Position numbers and translations under genes: made by a program. Of a DNA stretch of 23,265 nt, positions 8,570 to 16,409 are shown piece by piece; the first letter of the stretch is position 1; each line of letters starts with the position of its first letter. The notes under the pieces were generated by a model. The model was not told where the DNA came from and made no database searches. It was given only the letters and a program-made list of their open reading frames with translations. Location: IMG/VR virus record IMGVR_UViG_3300033146_007355, positions 1 through 23,265 of that record. One strand, given 5' to 3'. The stretch is from a virus.

Positions 8570-9283
8570 ATGAAAGGTAAATTAGATTATTATTACCCTG
8601 AAACTATTAGGGGAACTATAGAGGCTCTGGCGAATATATTTTCAGATATTATAGTTTATAAATATGATAAAACTAATTCTAAAATTGAATTAATAAATGT
8701 ACCTTTGCAATTTGGCTCTCAACAAGCTGAGAGCAAAGTAAATGATAATGGCGAAGTTGAATCGTATACGCCTCAACTTCCTAGAATAGAATTAATATGG
8801 GGAGGACTTTCTCTTGCTCCAGATAGAGTGATTTCACCTATGAATGATAGATATTGGAATGAAGAGAATATAATTTTTGAAGATCCAGACGTCGACCCAA
8901 ACGAGTTTCTGACACAGATTAATGGTTTATTTAAGGACAAAAATCCTATACCTTATGATTATGCATTTACTGTCCGAATCATCTCAGATTCACTCTCTTA
9001 CACTTCTCAGATATTAGAAAACACTTTACCTTATTTTACTCCAAAGAACACCGGAATAATAAGAGTAAAGGAGTTCGCTTTTCTAAATGTTGAAAGAGAT
9101 TTAGTCGTTGAAATGGGAGGTATCTCGGTAGATATGCCAGATGAATTAAGTTTTGAAGATAACAGAATTATAACATCTGAATTCGATTTAGTTGTTGAGG
9201 GCTTTATTTATAATAAAATAAGAGCGTCGAAATTAGTGAATAAAATTACTACAAAAATTTTCACTGAGTACGAAATAGGTTAA
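8570..9283 (+). CDS. 15: Tail sheath stabiliser and completion protein, gp15-like
   Basis: A 237-residue homologue of T4 gp15 (272 residues), the hexameric tail terminator that caps the tube and sheath and joins the tail to the neck. The family pattern runs along the whole length: DYYYPETIRGTIEALANIFSD at the N-terminus, IELINVPLQFG, LPRIELIWGGLSLAPDR, PYDYAFTVRI, QILENTLPYFTPKNTG, and a closing ITSEFDLVVEGFIY strand. Each corresponds in order to gp15-type segments. AGGAG precedes the ATG. The following gene, 10 bases on, looks like gp16, so the T4 order 15-16 is kept. Confidence 0.85.
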   Translation: MKGKLDYYYPETIRGTIEALANIFSDIIVYKYDKTNSKIELINVPLQFGSQQAESKVNDNGEVESYTPQLPRIELIWGGLSLAPDRVISPMNDRYWNEENIIFEDPDVDPNEFLTQINGLFKDKNPIPYDYAFTVRIISDSLSYTSQILENTLPYFTPKNTGIIRVKEFAFLNVERDLVVEMGGISVDMPDELSFEDNRIITSEFDLVVEGFIYNKIRASKLVNKITTKIFTEYEIG

Positions 9284-9293
9284 GGGGCAAAAT

Positions 9294-9902
9294 ATGGATG
9301 AATATATTACTAAAAAATTAAATAACAAATTGAATACAGAATATATCACGGATGAAATTATAGATGAAAAAAATCTTTTAAAACAATTTGAAAAAGTGGA
9401 GGAAGTATATGAATCGAATAATACTGAGAGCGAGAAAATTATTGAAGAAGAAAATTTTATCGAGAAGCCAGACAAAAAAGAGCATAAGACCAAAGAAGGA
9501 AAAGAGCTAGTAGCTTCAGAGACAGGAAGCGAAGTTGCTGTTTTTACTGAGAAAACTCCAGAACCAGTAATAAGAGACCAGGAATATATTATTGGTGAAA
9601 CTCATTTAAATATTTCAAAAATATCAGAAGTTCTGGGTGTGTTAGGGGATACGTTACAAGACGGTTCAAGAGCTTCTGAGTTTGAAGCTTTTGGTAATGT
9701 TTCTAAAGCACTTACAGATAATTTAAAATTTCTTTCAGACTTTCATTTTAAAATAAAAGACCAAGAGAGGATGCAGGAAGAAATTGCACCTCCTCAAAAC
9801 GTTACTAATAATCTTGTTTTATCAGGTGCTGATATGTTGGATAAAATATTAGAATTAAAAGAGCAAGCAAATAAGAGTAAGGAGATAAAACAAGATGGCT
9901 AG
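9294..9902 (+). CDS. 16: Probable terminase small subunit, gp16-like
   Basis: A 202-residue acidic protein. The first half is low-complexity and rich in glutamate and lysine. The second half carries what looks like the T4-like small terminase core: SRASEFEAFGNVSKALTDN (a helix matching the family's AYEV helix), continuing into LKFLSDFHFKIKDQ, then a short linker and NNLVLSGADMLDKIL, matching the family's C-terminal NN..F.G...L segment. Small terminase regulates genome packaging by the large subunit. Position just after gp15 matches T4. The large subunit (gp17) is not in this window. Its stop overlaps the next start by 8 bases. Identification rests on the pattern of the last 110 residues and on order, so it is probable rather than certain. 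Confidence 0.62.
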   Translation: MDEYITKKLNNKLNTEYITDEIIDEKNLLKQFEKVEEVYESNNTESEKIIEEENFIEKPDKKEHKTKEGKELVASETGSEVAVFTEKTPEPVIRDQEYIIGETHLNISKISEVLGVLGDTLQDGSRASEFEAFGNVSKALTDNLKFLSDFHFKIKDQERMQEEIAPPQNVTNNLVLSGADMLDKILELKEQANKSKEIKQDG

Positions 9903-10572
9903 TTTTTTAATAAATAACGATTTCACTAGTATTTCTGAAACAGGCGGCATACAAAGAGATTGGCTATTTAAGGTAGAGATAATTATACCTGATGGTTTAC
10001 CAGAGATTCTTAAAGATGAAAAGGACCAATTAAGTCCTCTTGGGTATATTGAGAATTTTTTAACATTTAAAGTCAGAAGTTTTACACTTCCAAGTATAAA
10101 ATTAGCTACTGTTCCTATTAAATTTTTGGGGTACACTAAAGATATTCCGATGGATATTGAGCAAGAAGAAACCGTTGATATTTTATTTGAAGAGAATGAA
10201 TCAAAAGATATTTATAATCTTTTCTATAATTGGATCACTACAATTAGAAAAATGAAAAAATTGGAAAATAAAAATAAGAAAAAATCTCCATTAGAAACTA
10301 TGAAAACTAAAATTAAAATTTATACTTTGGATAGTACGACACAATTTCATGACACTAAATATGTTTTTTATAATGCTTATCCGTTAGATATTGGTGGAGC
10401 AGAGTATAATTATAATGGCACTGGCTCAATTACATATAATGTAAAATTTAGCTTTGGTGAAATGGAGCAAGAGACGAATAAAGAAGAAAATAGTGTTGTA
10501 GAAAATAAAAGAAGAAACGCAAAAGAAAAGAAAATAGAACCGATACTGAAAATTGGAAAGGGTAAAAAATAA
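9895..10572 (+). CDS. Tail-tube-fold protein (gp19 / gp48 / gp54 group)
   Basis: A 225-residue protein with the beta-barrel pattern of the T4 tail tube family. It starts QRDWLFKVEIIIPDG, continues FLTFKVRSFTLPSIKLATVP and FLGYTKDIPMD, then has the characteristic NLFYNWITTI helix and a final pair of strands (NAYPLDIGGAEYNY, then ITYNVKFSFGEME). T4 gp19 (163 residues) shows the same succession. The extra length is a lysine-rich loop (residues 118-138) and a basic C-terminal tail ending IGKGKK. It is either the major tube protein or, given the similar next gene, a tube initiator like gp48 or gp54. The start codon lies inside the end of the previous gene, and its stop overlaps the next start by one base (TAATG). 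Confidence 0.68.
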   Translation: MASFLINNDFTSISETGGIQRDWLFKVEIIIPDGLPEILKDEKDQLSPLGYIENFLTFKVRSFTLPSIKLATVPIKFLGYTKDIPMDIEQEETVDILFEENESKDIYNLFYNWITTIRKMKKLENKNKKKSPLETMKTKIKIYTLDSTTQFHDTKYVFYNAYPLDIGGAEYNYNGTGSITYNVKFSFGEMEQETNKEENSVVENKRRNAKEKKIEPILKIGKGKK

Positions 10573-11171
10573 TGGGTAATTTTAGTGCTCCAAGCTCGGT
10601 AATTAATTTTTATAATAAAGCTGAAGTTCAAGATATATCAAAATTTGTAGCGATTTTTACAGATGAAATTAATGATGAAAAAGAGACTCTCTATAAGAAA
10701 ATAGGAAATATGCCTTTAATTCATCCGTGGCAAATAAAATCTATTGAATACCCATACGGACCAGCAATAGAAAATAAACCAGTATTTATGCAAAATATAC
10801 TTACTGTTTCATCATATAGTGAGTTTAAAGAAGCAACAATAAGTTTTGTAGAAAATAAAAATAATAATATATTAGCTTTTCAAGAATGGTGTTTCAGGAA
10901 AATAGTAGATGAGAATGGAATGCACAGACCAATTCCGAGTAGTTCAATATCTTATTTAGATATTTACGAATTTGACGAATATGGAGATATAACGAATCAT
11001 GAAAGATTAAAAGATTTAACTATTAGCACATTAAGTAGGAATCTTAGAAATTATGAAGGACACGAGATTATTTATAGAGATTTAGCATTCAAATATGAAG
11101 ATAGACTTAGAGAAGATTTAGATCCGAGTACTCCAACTAATTATGAAGAGGTTTTAAAAGACTATATCTAA
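10572..11171 (+). CDS. Possible second tail-tube-fold protein
   Basis: A 199-residue protein that looks like a distant relative of the preceding tube-fold protein. The first half alternates strands (KFVAIFTDEI, then PWQIKSIEYPYGPAI, then QNILTVSSYSEFKEATISF). An ILAFQEWCFRKIV helix stands where tube proteins have their NWI helix, and another strand-rich half follows. No catalytic motifs are visible. Translation is coupled to the upstream gene through a TAATG overlap, which fits proteins needed together. In T4, gp48 and gp54 are consecutive tube-fold proteins that start the tube on the baseplate, so this pair could be their counterparts. A neck or connector role is the alternative. Confidence 0.45.
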   Translation: MGNFSAPSSVINFYNKAEVQDISKFVAIFTDEINDEKETLYKKIGNMPLIHPWQIKSIEYPYGPAIENKPVFMQNILTVSSYSEFKEATISFVENKNNNILAFQEWCFRKIVDENGMHRPIPSSSISYLDIYEFDEYGDITNHERLKDLTISTLSRNLRNYEGHEIIYRDLAFKYEDRLREDLDPSTPTNYEEVLKDYI

Positions 11172-11194
11172 AAAATAGCACGCTTGATAAAAAA

Positions 11195-11202
11195 TATAAA
11201 TA
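11195..11202 (+). promoter_or_regulatory. T4-type late promoter, exact consensus
   Basis: TATAAATA is an exact match to the T4 late promoter octamer, in the 82-base gap before the hub-chaperone gene and 51 bases before its ATG at 11254. This is the best-supported promoter in the window and argues for late transcription by host polymerase with a gp55-type sigma factor. Confidence 0.55.
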
Positions 11203-11253
11203 ATTTTAAGAAAGAATATTAATTTAAAGGTATATTTGAAAAGGAGAAAAATA

Positions 11254-12093
11254 ATGCCAATTTCACAACAATCATCTTCGAAAAGCTTAGGTGAAAAACC
11301 AACTAAAGACCGCGCTATAGAGATTAGGGAAATACCTAAAGATTTCGTTGAAATGCCAAATAATAATTTGAGCACTTCGGGAAAATATTATAATAGTAAA
11401 ATTTATTGTCGTCCGTTAAAAGGCTCTGAGATAATGACTCTAGCAGATATAGATGAAAATAATGCAGATGATATTATTGATTCAGTATTAAAAGGAGCCA
11501 CTTGGTTTGATAATGAAGATTTTAGTATTGATGATATTTTCGTAAATGATAAATTGAATTTAATCTTTTATATAAGAGTATTAACATATAAAGATCCTAA
11601 TTTCAAAATAAATCATTATTGTCAGAATGAAGATTGCGGCGCAAATAATAAAATCTTTTTTGATATGGGTGATGTTAAAATCAATTATATCTCAGAGAAT
11701 CTTACTGAAGATGATTTTGTTTTTGTCACTTCGGATAAAGTAAAGCTAGAATTTAATTTAATCACTATAAAGAAACAAAAATATATTAAAGATATGTTGC
11801 CAAAACTTGAAAAATCTATAAAAGGAAAGAAACTATTTTGGGATAAAGAATTAGCCCAAATGAGTTTAATGATGGATATGGATAATAAAGAGTTTGTGAA
11901 TGAGTTTTTAAAATATATGTATTTTGCTGATAAAATCATTGCCACTGACTTAGTGAAATTAAAATCTAAGCTAAATAAGTTGGACTGTGATATAGATACT
12001 AATATAGAACATACTTGTTCGGAATGTGGAGGCACGGACTTAGTTCCGGTAATATTTTACTCCGAGTTCTTTATTCCCGAATATATCGCGTAG
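11254..12093 (+). CDS. Baseplate hub assembly chaperone, gp26/gp51-like (zero-frame product)
   Basis: A 279-residue protein resembling the T4 gp26/gp51 family, proteins needed to assemble the baseplate hub. After a polar N-terminus, the core has KIYCRPLKGSEIMTLADI, then a paired-cysteine knuckle: C-x4-C in the middle (HYCQNEDCGANNKIFF) and C-x2-C near the end (TCSECGGTD), which together could bind zinc. It then reaches FYSEFFIP, a phrase followed in this type of protein by a further helical segment. Here the zero frame stops six codons after FFIP. The start is ATG 11254 with AGGAG at 11242-11246. An upstream in-frame TTG at 11236 is rejected because it precedes that site. See the +1-frame extension. 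Confidence 0.7.
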   Translation: MPISQQSSSKSLGEKPTKDRAIEIREIPKDFVEMPNNNLSTSGKYYNSKIYCRPLKGSEIMTLADIDENNADDIIDSVLKGATWFDNEDFSIDDIFVNDKLNLIFYIRVLTYKDPNFKINHYCQNEDCGANNKIFFDMGDVKINYISENLTEDDFVFVTSDKVKLEFNLITIKKQKYIKDMLPKLEKSIKGKKLFWDKELAQMSLMMDMDNKEFVNEFLKYMYFADKIIATDLVKLKSKLNKLDCDIDTNIEHTCSECGGTDLVPVIFYSEFFIPEYIA

Positions 12094-12250
12094 AGATTTT
12101 TTAGATTTAAGTTTTAAGTTAGCAAGTGTTTTTAAAATTAGTCCGTTTGATTTTAAAGATAAATTATTATCAGAAATGATTTATTATTCAGATTTAATTG
12201 ACGAACAAGAAGAAAATAATAATAATAATGTTGCTCAGCCAACATACTAA
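12053..12250 (+). CDS. +1-frame extension of the hub chaperone (candidate programmed frameshift)
   Basis: This is a 65-codon open frame, +1 relative to the upstream gene. It has coding character but no ATG, GTG or TTG start before residue 41 and no ribosome binding site. It overlaps the zero frame for 41 bases. If the ribosome slips +1 at the rare proline codon CCC (12076-12078, ATT CCC GAA), pairing CCG instead, the product reads FFIP-NISRRDFLDL and continues SFKLASVFKISPFDFK, an amphipathic helical tail ending in an acidic, asparagine-rich stretch. The fused sequence is natural for this family. The stop TAA at 12248-12250 is 16 bases before the next ATG. Alternatives are a real frameshift mutation or a sequencing error near 12070-12080. 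Confidence 0.55.
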   Translation, partial: YFTPSSLFPNISRRDFLDLSFKLASVFKISPFDFKDKLLSEMIYYSDLIDEQEENNNNNVAQPTY

Positions 12251-12266
12251 AAAGGAGATTATAAAA

Positions 12267-12818
12267 ATGGTAGTTATAAATAGAACAAAAGAAGATATTA
12301 GAATTAAAGAATTAAAAAGTATTGTACCTGCTGATGGTAAAAAATATATTTTGCCTAAGGAAATAGCTTTTAAATATAAAGCAGTATTAATACCTGTTCA
12401 AATGAGCGATAGCTTTCTTGATGAGAAAAGTAAAACGCCACCTAAGGAAAGAAGTACACAGAAAAAGCTTACCTCAGAAGATTATGCTTTTTACAAAAAT
12501 AAAGCGATTGATTTGTTTTTTAATAAGGGTATCAAGACTTTCAATGAAATTTATAGAATGATTCCTGAAGTAAATAAACAAACATTAAGACAGGCAATCG
12601 GAAAAGAAGAGAAAAGGCGCAAAGACGCTATTTCAGAGAAACTTTTTAGATCAGCTGAGAAAATTACTCAAGCAAAAGTAGCTTATAATATTCTTGATGA
12701 AGATTTAGTGGTTGACACTTTTGTTGACGGAACACTTACCACTGTTCCTGAAATAGCTAAAGCTCTTGAATTCACTGAAGAGTTTGTTGCTAAAACTTTA
12801 AAAAACAGAATATCTTAA
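12267..12818 (+). CDS. Unknown protein with possible helix-turn-helix segments
   Basis: A 183-residue basic protein that I do not recognise. The start is ATG 12267 because AGGAG lies just upstream at 12252-12257. An upstream in-frame ATG at 12198 would put the ribosome binding site inside the reading frame and overlap the frameshift extension. A beta-rich N-terminus (residues 1-45) is followed by a charged linker and a helical region with two trihelical-looking segments, FNEIYRMIPEVNKQTLRQAI and VPEIAKALEFTEEFVAKTL, each like a helix-turn-helix. No catalytic motif is visible. It sits between a tail assembly gene and a neck gene, so it may be an assembly or packaging factor. DNA binding is a guess. 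Confidence 0.82.
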   Translation: MVVINRTKEDIRIKELKSIVPADGKKYILPKEIAFKYKAVLIPVQMSDSFLDEKSKTPPKERSTQKKLTSEDYAFYKNKAIDLFFNKGIKTFNEIYRMIPEVNKQTLRQAIGKEEKRRKDAISEKLFRSAEKITQAKVAYNILDEDLVVDTFVDGTLTTVPEIAKALEFTEEFVAKTLKNRIS

Positions 12819-12836
12819 AAAGAGGAAGAGCCTAAA

Positions 12837-13733
12837 ATGCCTAAAATAAGGAATGAAGAAGATTTAATTAAATATACCAAATTAAAACTTGGTAGCCCAA
12901 TGCATAACATTGAGGTTACCGAGGAACAATTTGTTATATTAATAGATGATAGTATTGATATGTTTAGACGTTTAAATTACGGAGAAGGCTCTATATTTTC
13001 ATACGGAGTCTTTGACGTTAAAAAAGGTAAAACGCAATATAATTTAAGGAATGTAGATGCTGGTTTTATACGAGATACTTATGGAAATAATATCCCGTCA
13101 TCAACAAATCTTGATGCTCCATCTTGGGAAGATTCAACAATTAATATTCAATCAGTTCTTGAAATAAAACTAACAGGTGGCGGCACAAGAGGAATAAATC
13201 ATTTATTTAGTCCAGATGCGATGATATTAAATAATGGCTCAGATTCTATTGTGAATAATTTATTTAATGCTCCAACAGCTTCTGACGGAGTCACTACAAA
13301 TCAGAGTGGAACTATTGGTGGAGGAGCTGGGCAGGTTTATGATTATATGATGCCGCTCACCAATTTCGTTCAATCGAGTGCTTATTTAGAAACTTTTAAT
13401 AAAATATTTAAAAGACAATATGAAGCAATTTGGAGAGCTCAGGAGGGTATTCTTAATATTTATCCTACTCCAGACCACGATGATACTGCTATGATTATTT
13501 ATTGGGCACATGAAAATAAAAGAGCTCTTTTCAACAATCCTCTTTTTAAAGAGTATTTTCTATTAGTTGTACAAAAGCAATGGGGTGCAAATCTGAAGAA
13601 GTTTACGCATACCTTAGCAGGTGGTGGAGAAATTGATGCTCAAGGGCTCTATGACTCAGCCAATGATGCTCTAGTTGAAATATTAGAACAAATACGACTT
13701 GAGTCTGAGCCACCTGGATTTTTTATAGGCTAA
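12837..13733 (+). CDS. 13: Probable neck/head-completion protein, gp13-like
   Basis: A 298-residue structural protein resembling the T4-type neck protein gp13 (309 residues), which closes the filled head and connects it to the tail. The N-terminal signature, LIKYTKLKLGSPMHNIEVT followed by EEQFVILIDDSIDMFRRLN, is typical of this connector class in T4-like phages, where a short basic helix precedes an 'LG.P...I.VT..Q....ID.A' motif. A glycine-, serine- and asparagine-rich middle (about 140-165) looks like an exposed loop. The C-terminal half has a helical region with conserved-looking WAHENKRALFNNPLFKEYF. The gene follows the preceding stop by 18 bases and ends at the two-way terminator. Confidence 0.65.
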   Translation: MPKIRNEEDLIKYTKLKLGSPMHNIEVTEEQFVILIDDSIDMFRRLNYGEGSIFSYGVFDVKKGKTQYNLRNVDAGFIRDTYGNNIPSSTNLDAPSWEDSTINIQSVLEIKLTGGGTRGINHLFSPDAMILNNGSDSIVNNLFNAPTASDGVTTNQSGTIGGGAGQVYDYMMPLTNFVQSSAYLETFNKIFKRQYEAIWRAQEGILNIYPTPDHDDTAMIIYWAHENKRALFNNPLFKEYFLLVVQKQWGANLKKFTHTLAGGGEIDAQGLYDSANDALVEILEQIRLESEPPGFFIG

Positions 13734-13750
13734 GTAAAAAATAATTTTTT

Positions 13751-14884
13751 TTAAAATAGTCCGAGAGTTTCGTTTGAACCTTTCGGACTATAATTTTTAA
13801 TAAATAACTTCGCTTCTTTATTACTTAATCCTATTATTTTTTTTAAATCTACATTTGCAGCTTTAGCAGCTTTAATAGTGAACCAATTTACTTTGGCATT
13901 CTTAAGTCCTTTTTTTAAATCTAATCTAGCAAGTCCTGAGCCCCATTTTTTTAATAAAAGATCTGTATTTATTTCACATCTTTTTGCTAGAGCAGATGCT
14001 TCTGCTGACATTTTTGATGAACCAGATTTTAGTGCAGGAGTTATGTAACTCATATAGAGTAATTGTGTTCCTTCACTAAAAACAGATTGCTGAATAAGAA
14101 AATCGTAATCATCCCAACCACTATTCGGATCGAATTTAAGATTTTTCTCTTTACATAATTTCGTATTTATATGAACTATTTGAACAGTTTGTCCGTCTCT
14201 TTTTATAAAACCTTTATTAAGAGTATCGCAAGCATATTGCGGCTTCCTAATATCTCTAAAAGTAAATTCCATATTATTCATTAAACCCGAATAAGTTAAC
14301 TTATATTTTTTAATAAGGAATTCCCAATATGTATATGCTAAGTTGAAACTCATTAGAAATTTTTTATTTCTAAAATTCTTGGTTCCGTCCGTTCCATAAC
14401 TTCCAACTGGAAGCATAATTCTTTTCACATCATCTTCAACGAAAAAAGCATCATCATAATTATTTCTTTGAGTCCATTCTAAAATATAATTTCGTTTACC
14501 ACTTAATGTAGAATATTCTTTCTGAATAACTGGGATATAAATAACTTTTACTCTTTCAATTTTTTCAAACTCTTCATAAAGCTTTTTCTGATCATCATAA
14601 GTAAATATAAAATAATCTCTATTTAACTTATGTTTTTCTGATTCTTTTAAGAGCGAGTATAAGCCTATACTGCTCTTTTTATCATATTTATGCGATAATA
14701 TACATACAGGTATAGATGTGTAGTTTTTGAGCCCTTTATTCATTAGCTCAGTTAAATGCTCTCCTACTATTTTATCTGTGTAACAATCAATTTTTAAATA
14801 TTCTTTAATTTCCTCTTCAGGCGTATTAAAAAGAAAGTCACCTTCACTGACTTTCAAAGTTTGAAAATTTACTGCTTTTTTCAT
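13751..14884 (-). CDS. GT-A-like glycosyltransferase, candidate DNA base glycosyltransferase
   Basis: A 377-residue protein. From residue 58 it follows the GT-A plan: strand SIPVCILSHKYD, a helix, strand YFIFTYDD, a helix, strand VKVIYIPVI, then GKRNYILEWT and the strand DDAFFVEDDVKRI, whose EDD (150-152) occupies the metal-binding DxD position. A later GWDDYDF phrase could contribute an acceptor or base residue. The layout resembles the TET-associated phage glycosyltransferases (TAGT) that glycosylate hydroxymethylated bases. That is a recollection of pattern, not an alignment. The 50-residue N-terminal extension and the lysine-rich C-terminal 50 residues are additional, and the latter could bind nucleic acid. 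It is the last gene of the sugar cassette, with AAGGAG before its ATG, 15 bases after the nucleotidyltransferase. Confidence 0.7.
   Translation of the reverse strand: MKKAVNFQTLKVSEGDFLFNTPEEEIKEYLKIDCYTDKIVGEHLTELMNKGLKNYTSIPVCILSHKYDKKSSIGLYSLLKESEKHKLNRDYFIFTYDDQKKLYEEFEKIERVKVIYIPVIQKEYSTLSGKRNYILEWTQRNNYDDAFFVEDDVKRIMLPVGSYGTDGTKNFRNKKFLMSFNLAYTYWEFLIKKYKLTYSGLMNNMEFTFRDIRKPQYACDTLNKGFIKRDGQTVQIVHINTKLCKEKNLKFDPNSGWDDYDFLIQQSVFSEGTQLLYMSYITPALKSGSSKMSAEASALAKRCEINTDLLLKKWGSGLARLDLKKGLKNAKVNWFTIKAAKAANVDLKKIIGLSNKEAKLFIKNYSPKGSNETLGLF
13756..13791. terminator. Bidirectional terminator between convergent operons
   Basis: A 12-base-pair stem (13756-13767 with 13780-13791, one G-U pair, core ATAGTCCGA) encloses a 12-base loop. 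On the plus strand the stem is followed by AATTTTTAA. On the minus strand it is followed by a long A/T stretch with T runs. The hairpin lies inside the last codons of the minus-strand glycosyltransferase gene (stop at 13751-13753) and just after the plus-strand neck gene stop, so one structure serves both operons. Confidence 0.72.
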
Positions 14885-14899
14885 ATTTTAAACTCTCCT

Positions 14900-16408
14900 T
14901 TAAGATTCTAACCAATATTTATTTTCATTATATTCTTCTGGTGTTCCTAAACTAAAATAATCATTAACATTTACGGTTGCTACATTATAAAATTCAGATA
15001 AATATTTAAATGCGTTATCCAAATAATATTCACCATTAGTTTTTAACTGGTGATAGAAAATATAAATTATAGCAAGTTTTAAAAGTTCTTGATTATTTAC
15101 ATAAAAACTCCCTATAAGCAATTTTTGAGTTTTTAATTCTCTATTTTCAAATGGCTTTTTAATTGAGATTTCTACTTTATCATTTTCCTCAAGTACCCAA
15201 GCAAATGAGTTTGGATTTTTTAATGAATATTCTGTAGGTTCACTAACAAAAACAATGGCATCATGTTTTTTATATTTTTCTTTAAATTCCTCATTAATAT
15301 GATTAGCAACTAAATCACAAGGAGCAATAAGCACTGAACCCTTAATATCTCTAGTGCCTTCAATATAAGAGTAAGCAGCTCCTTTTTTATTTGGCGGTAT
15401 TAATTTAGTATCTTTAAATAAGGAACTATTTTTCCAATAAAGAGAATGGTCCTTTGCTCCGATTAATCTTAATTTCTTATAATTATTATCAAATGATTTT
15501 AAAGAAGTTGTGATTATATCGTTATTATTTATTGGCAAAAATGGTTTAGGAATATTCCAACCTAAATTTAAAAATCTTTCACCTCTCCCAGCTCCTAATA
15601 AAATCAAATTATCAATTTTATCATCTATTTCAGTAGTTTCGTTTATTTTTCTCAATAAATTTAATTTAGTTTTAGCATATTCAAAATCAACAGGTATTCC
15701 GAATTGATAAAAATGCTCAACATAAGGATAACTAACCGATTTATTCTCTAAATAATTATAAGCTAGTGAAACATAAAACTCATTATTTACTTTATCATCA
15801 GCTTCAATCAGAAGGTTAAAACTATTCTTCATTATTTCAAATGTTTTAAAATAATAAACTCCAGGACTCCAATAATGATCTTCTTTATTTTTGGTTTTGA
15901 ATTTTTCTTTAACTTCAATTATTTCGTTATCTCTTTCGCAAAGAGCACAAGCATATACATTTTCAGGTTTTCCCAGATGAGGATGATACCCATAATAAGT
16001 GGGCATTATTGCATCATATTCAGATTTAGCAGCATACCTTAGGAATTTATTATAATTCCAATCCATTCCAAAATCGCAATATGAAATAATTACATCATCA
16101 TCTTTTTTAATATACTTTGAAAGTTCAGAATAAGTATCTATAATTGCTCCAACAGGTCCTAGCTTTGGTCCTTTTTCTAAAAGTATTTTATAATTTTTTA
16201 CTTTTGAGAGGGCTAGAAAAGATTTGAATTTTTCTATATTAGAATTAGATAGAATGAAATAAAATTCATCATTCTCAATATCAAAAATATTCAAAACATA
16301 ATCAATTATTCTTTTATGTTCATTAACCTTAATTAAAGGCTTATTCTCTTTATATCCTGCATCAATAAATCTTTGTCCAGAACCACTGGCCGGAATTATA
16401 ATTTTCAT
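14900..16408 (-). CDS. Tandem sugar-phosphate nucleotidyltransferase (two NTP-transferase domains)
   Basis: A 502-residue protein with two complete-looking nucleotidyltransferase domains of the sugar-1-phosphate type, which join a sugar phosphate to an NTP. Domain 1 begins MKIIIPASGSGQRF, with KPLIKV after it and the metal-binding aspartate in ISYCDFGMD. Domain 2 begins near residue 267 with IDNLILLGAGRGERF, with KPFLPI after it and APCDLVAN. Both keep the G-x-G-x-R-F and K-P signatures, so both may be active. The chosen start is ATG 16408, one base after the upstream stop, with GGAG suitably spaced. An upstream ATG at 16441 lacks such a site. In context it would activate the sugar used by the glycosyltransferase immediately downstream. 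Confidence 0.85.
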   Translation of the reverse strand: MKIIIPASGSGQRFIDAGYKENKPLIKVNEHKRIIDYVLNIFDIENDEFYFILSNSNIEKFKSFLALSKVKNYKILLEKGPKLGPVGAIIDTYSELSKYIKKDDDVIISYCDFGMDWNYNKFLRYAAKSEYDAIMPTYYGYHPHLGKPENVYACALCERDNEIIEVKEKFKTKNKEDHYWSPGVYYFKTFEIMKNSFNLLIEADDKVNNEFYVSLAYNYLENKSVSYPYVEHFYQFGIPVDFEYAKTKLNLLRKINETTEIDDKIDNLILLGAGRGERFLNLGWNIPKPFLPINNNDIITTSLKSFDNNYKKLRLIGAKDHSLYWKNSSLFKDTKLIPPNKKGAAYSYIEGTRDIKGSVLIAPCDLVANHINEEFKEKYKKHDAIVFVSEPTEYSLKNPNSFAWVLEENDKVEISIKKPFENRELKTQKLLIGSFYVNNQELLKLAIIYIFYHQLKTNGEYYLDNAFKYLSEFYNVATVNVNDYFSLGTPEEYNENKYWLES

Positions 16409-16409
16409 T

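Noticed and set aside
9233-10136. Minus-strand open frames opposite the gp15/gp16/tube genes
   Set aside because: Hydrophobic Ser/Phe/Ile-rich shadows of lysine/glutamate-rich genes, without start signals.
11236-11253. Upstream TTG start for the hub chaperone gene
   Set aside because: The AGGAG site at 11242-11246 lies downstream of it and is correctly placed for the ATG at 11254.
11685-12035. Long minus-strand open frame opposite the hub chaperone
   Set aside because: It lies wholly antisense to a gene with clear motifs, has serine/phenylalanine-rich composition typical of reversed AT-rich coding DNA, and no ribosome binding site.
12198-12266. Upstream ATG start for the 183-residue unknown protein
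   Set aside because: It would overlap the +1-frame extension and bury the strong AGGAG that serves ATG 12267. The added residues are low-complexity lysine and isoleucine.
13799-13806. AATAAATA as a further late promoter
   Set aside because: It lies inside the glycosyltransferase coding region, just past the terminator, with no plus-strand gene downstream. It shows that the octamer also occurs by chance.
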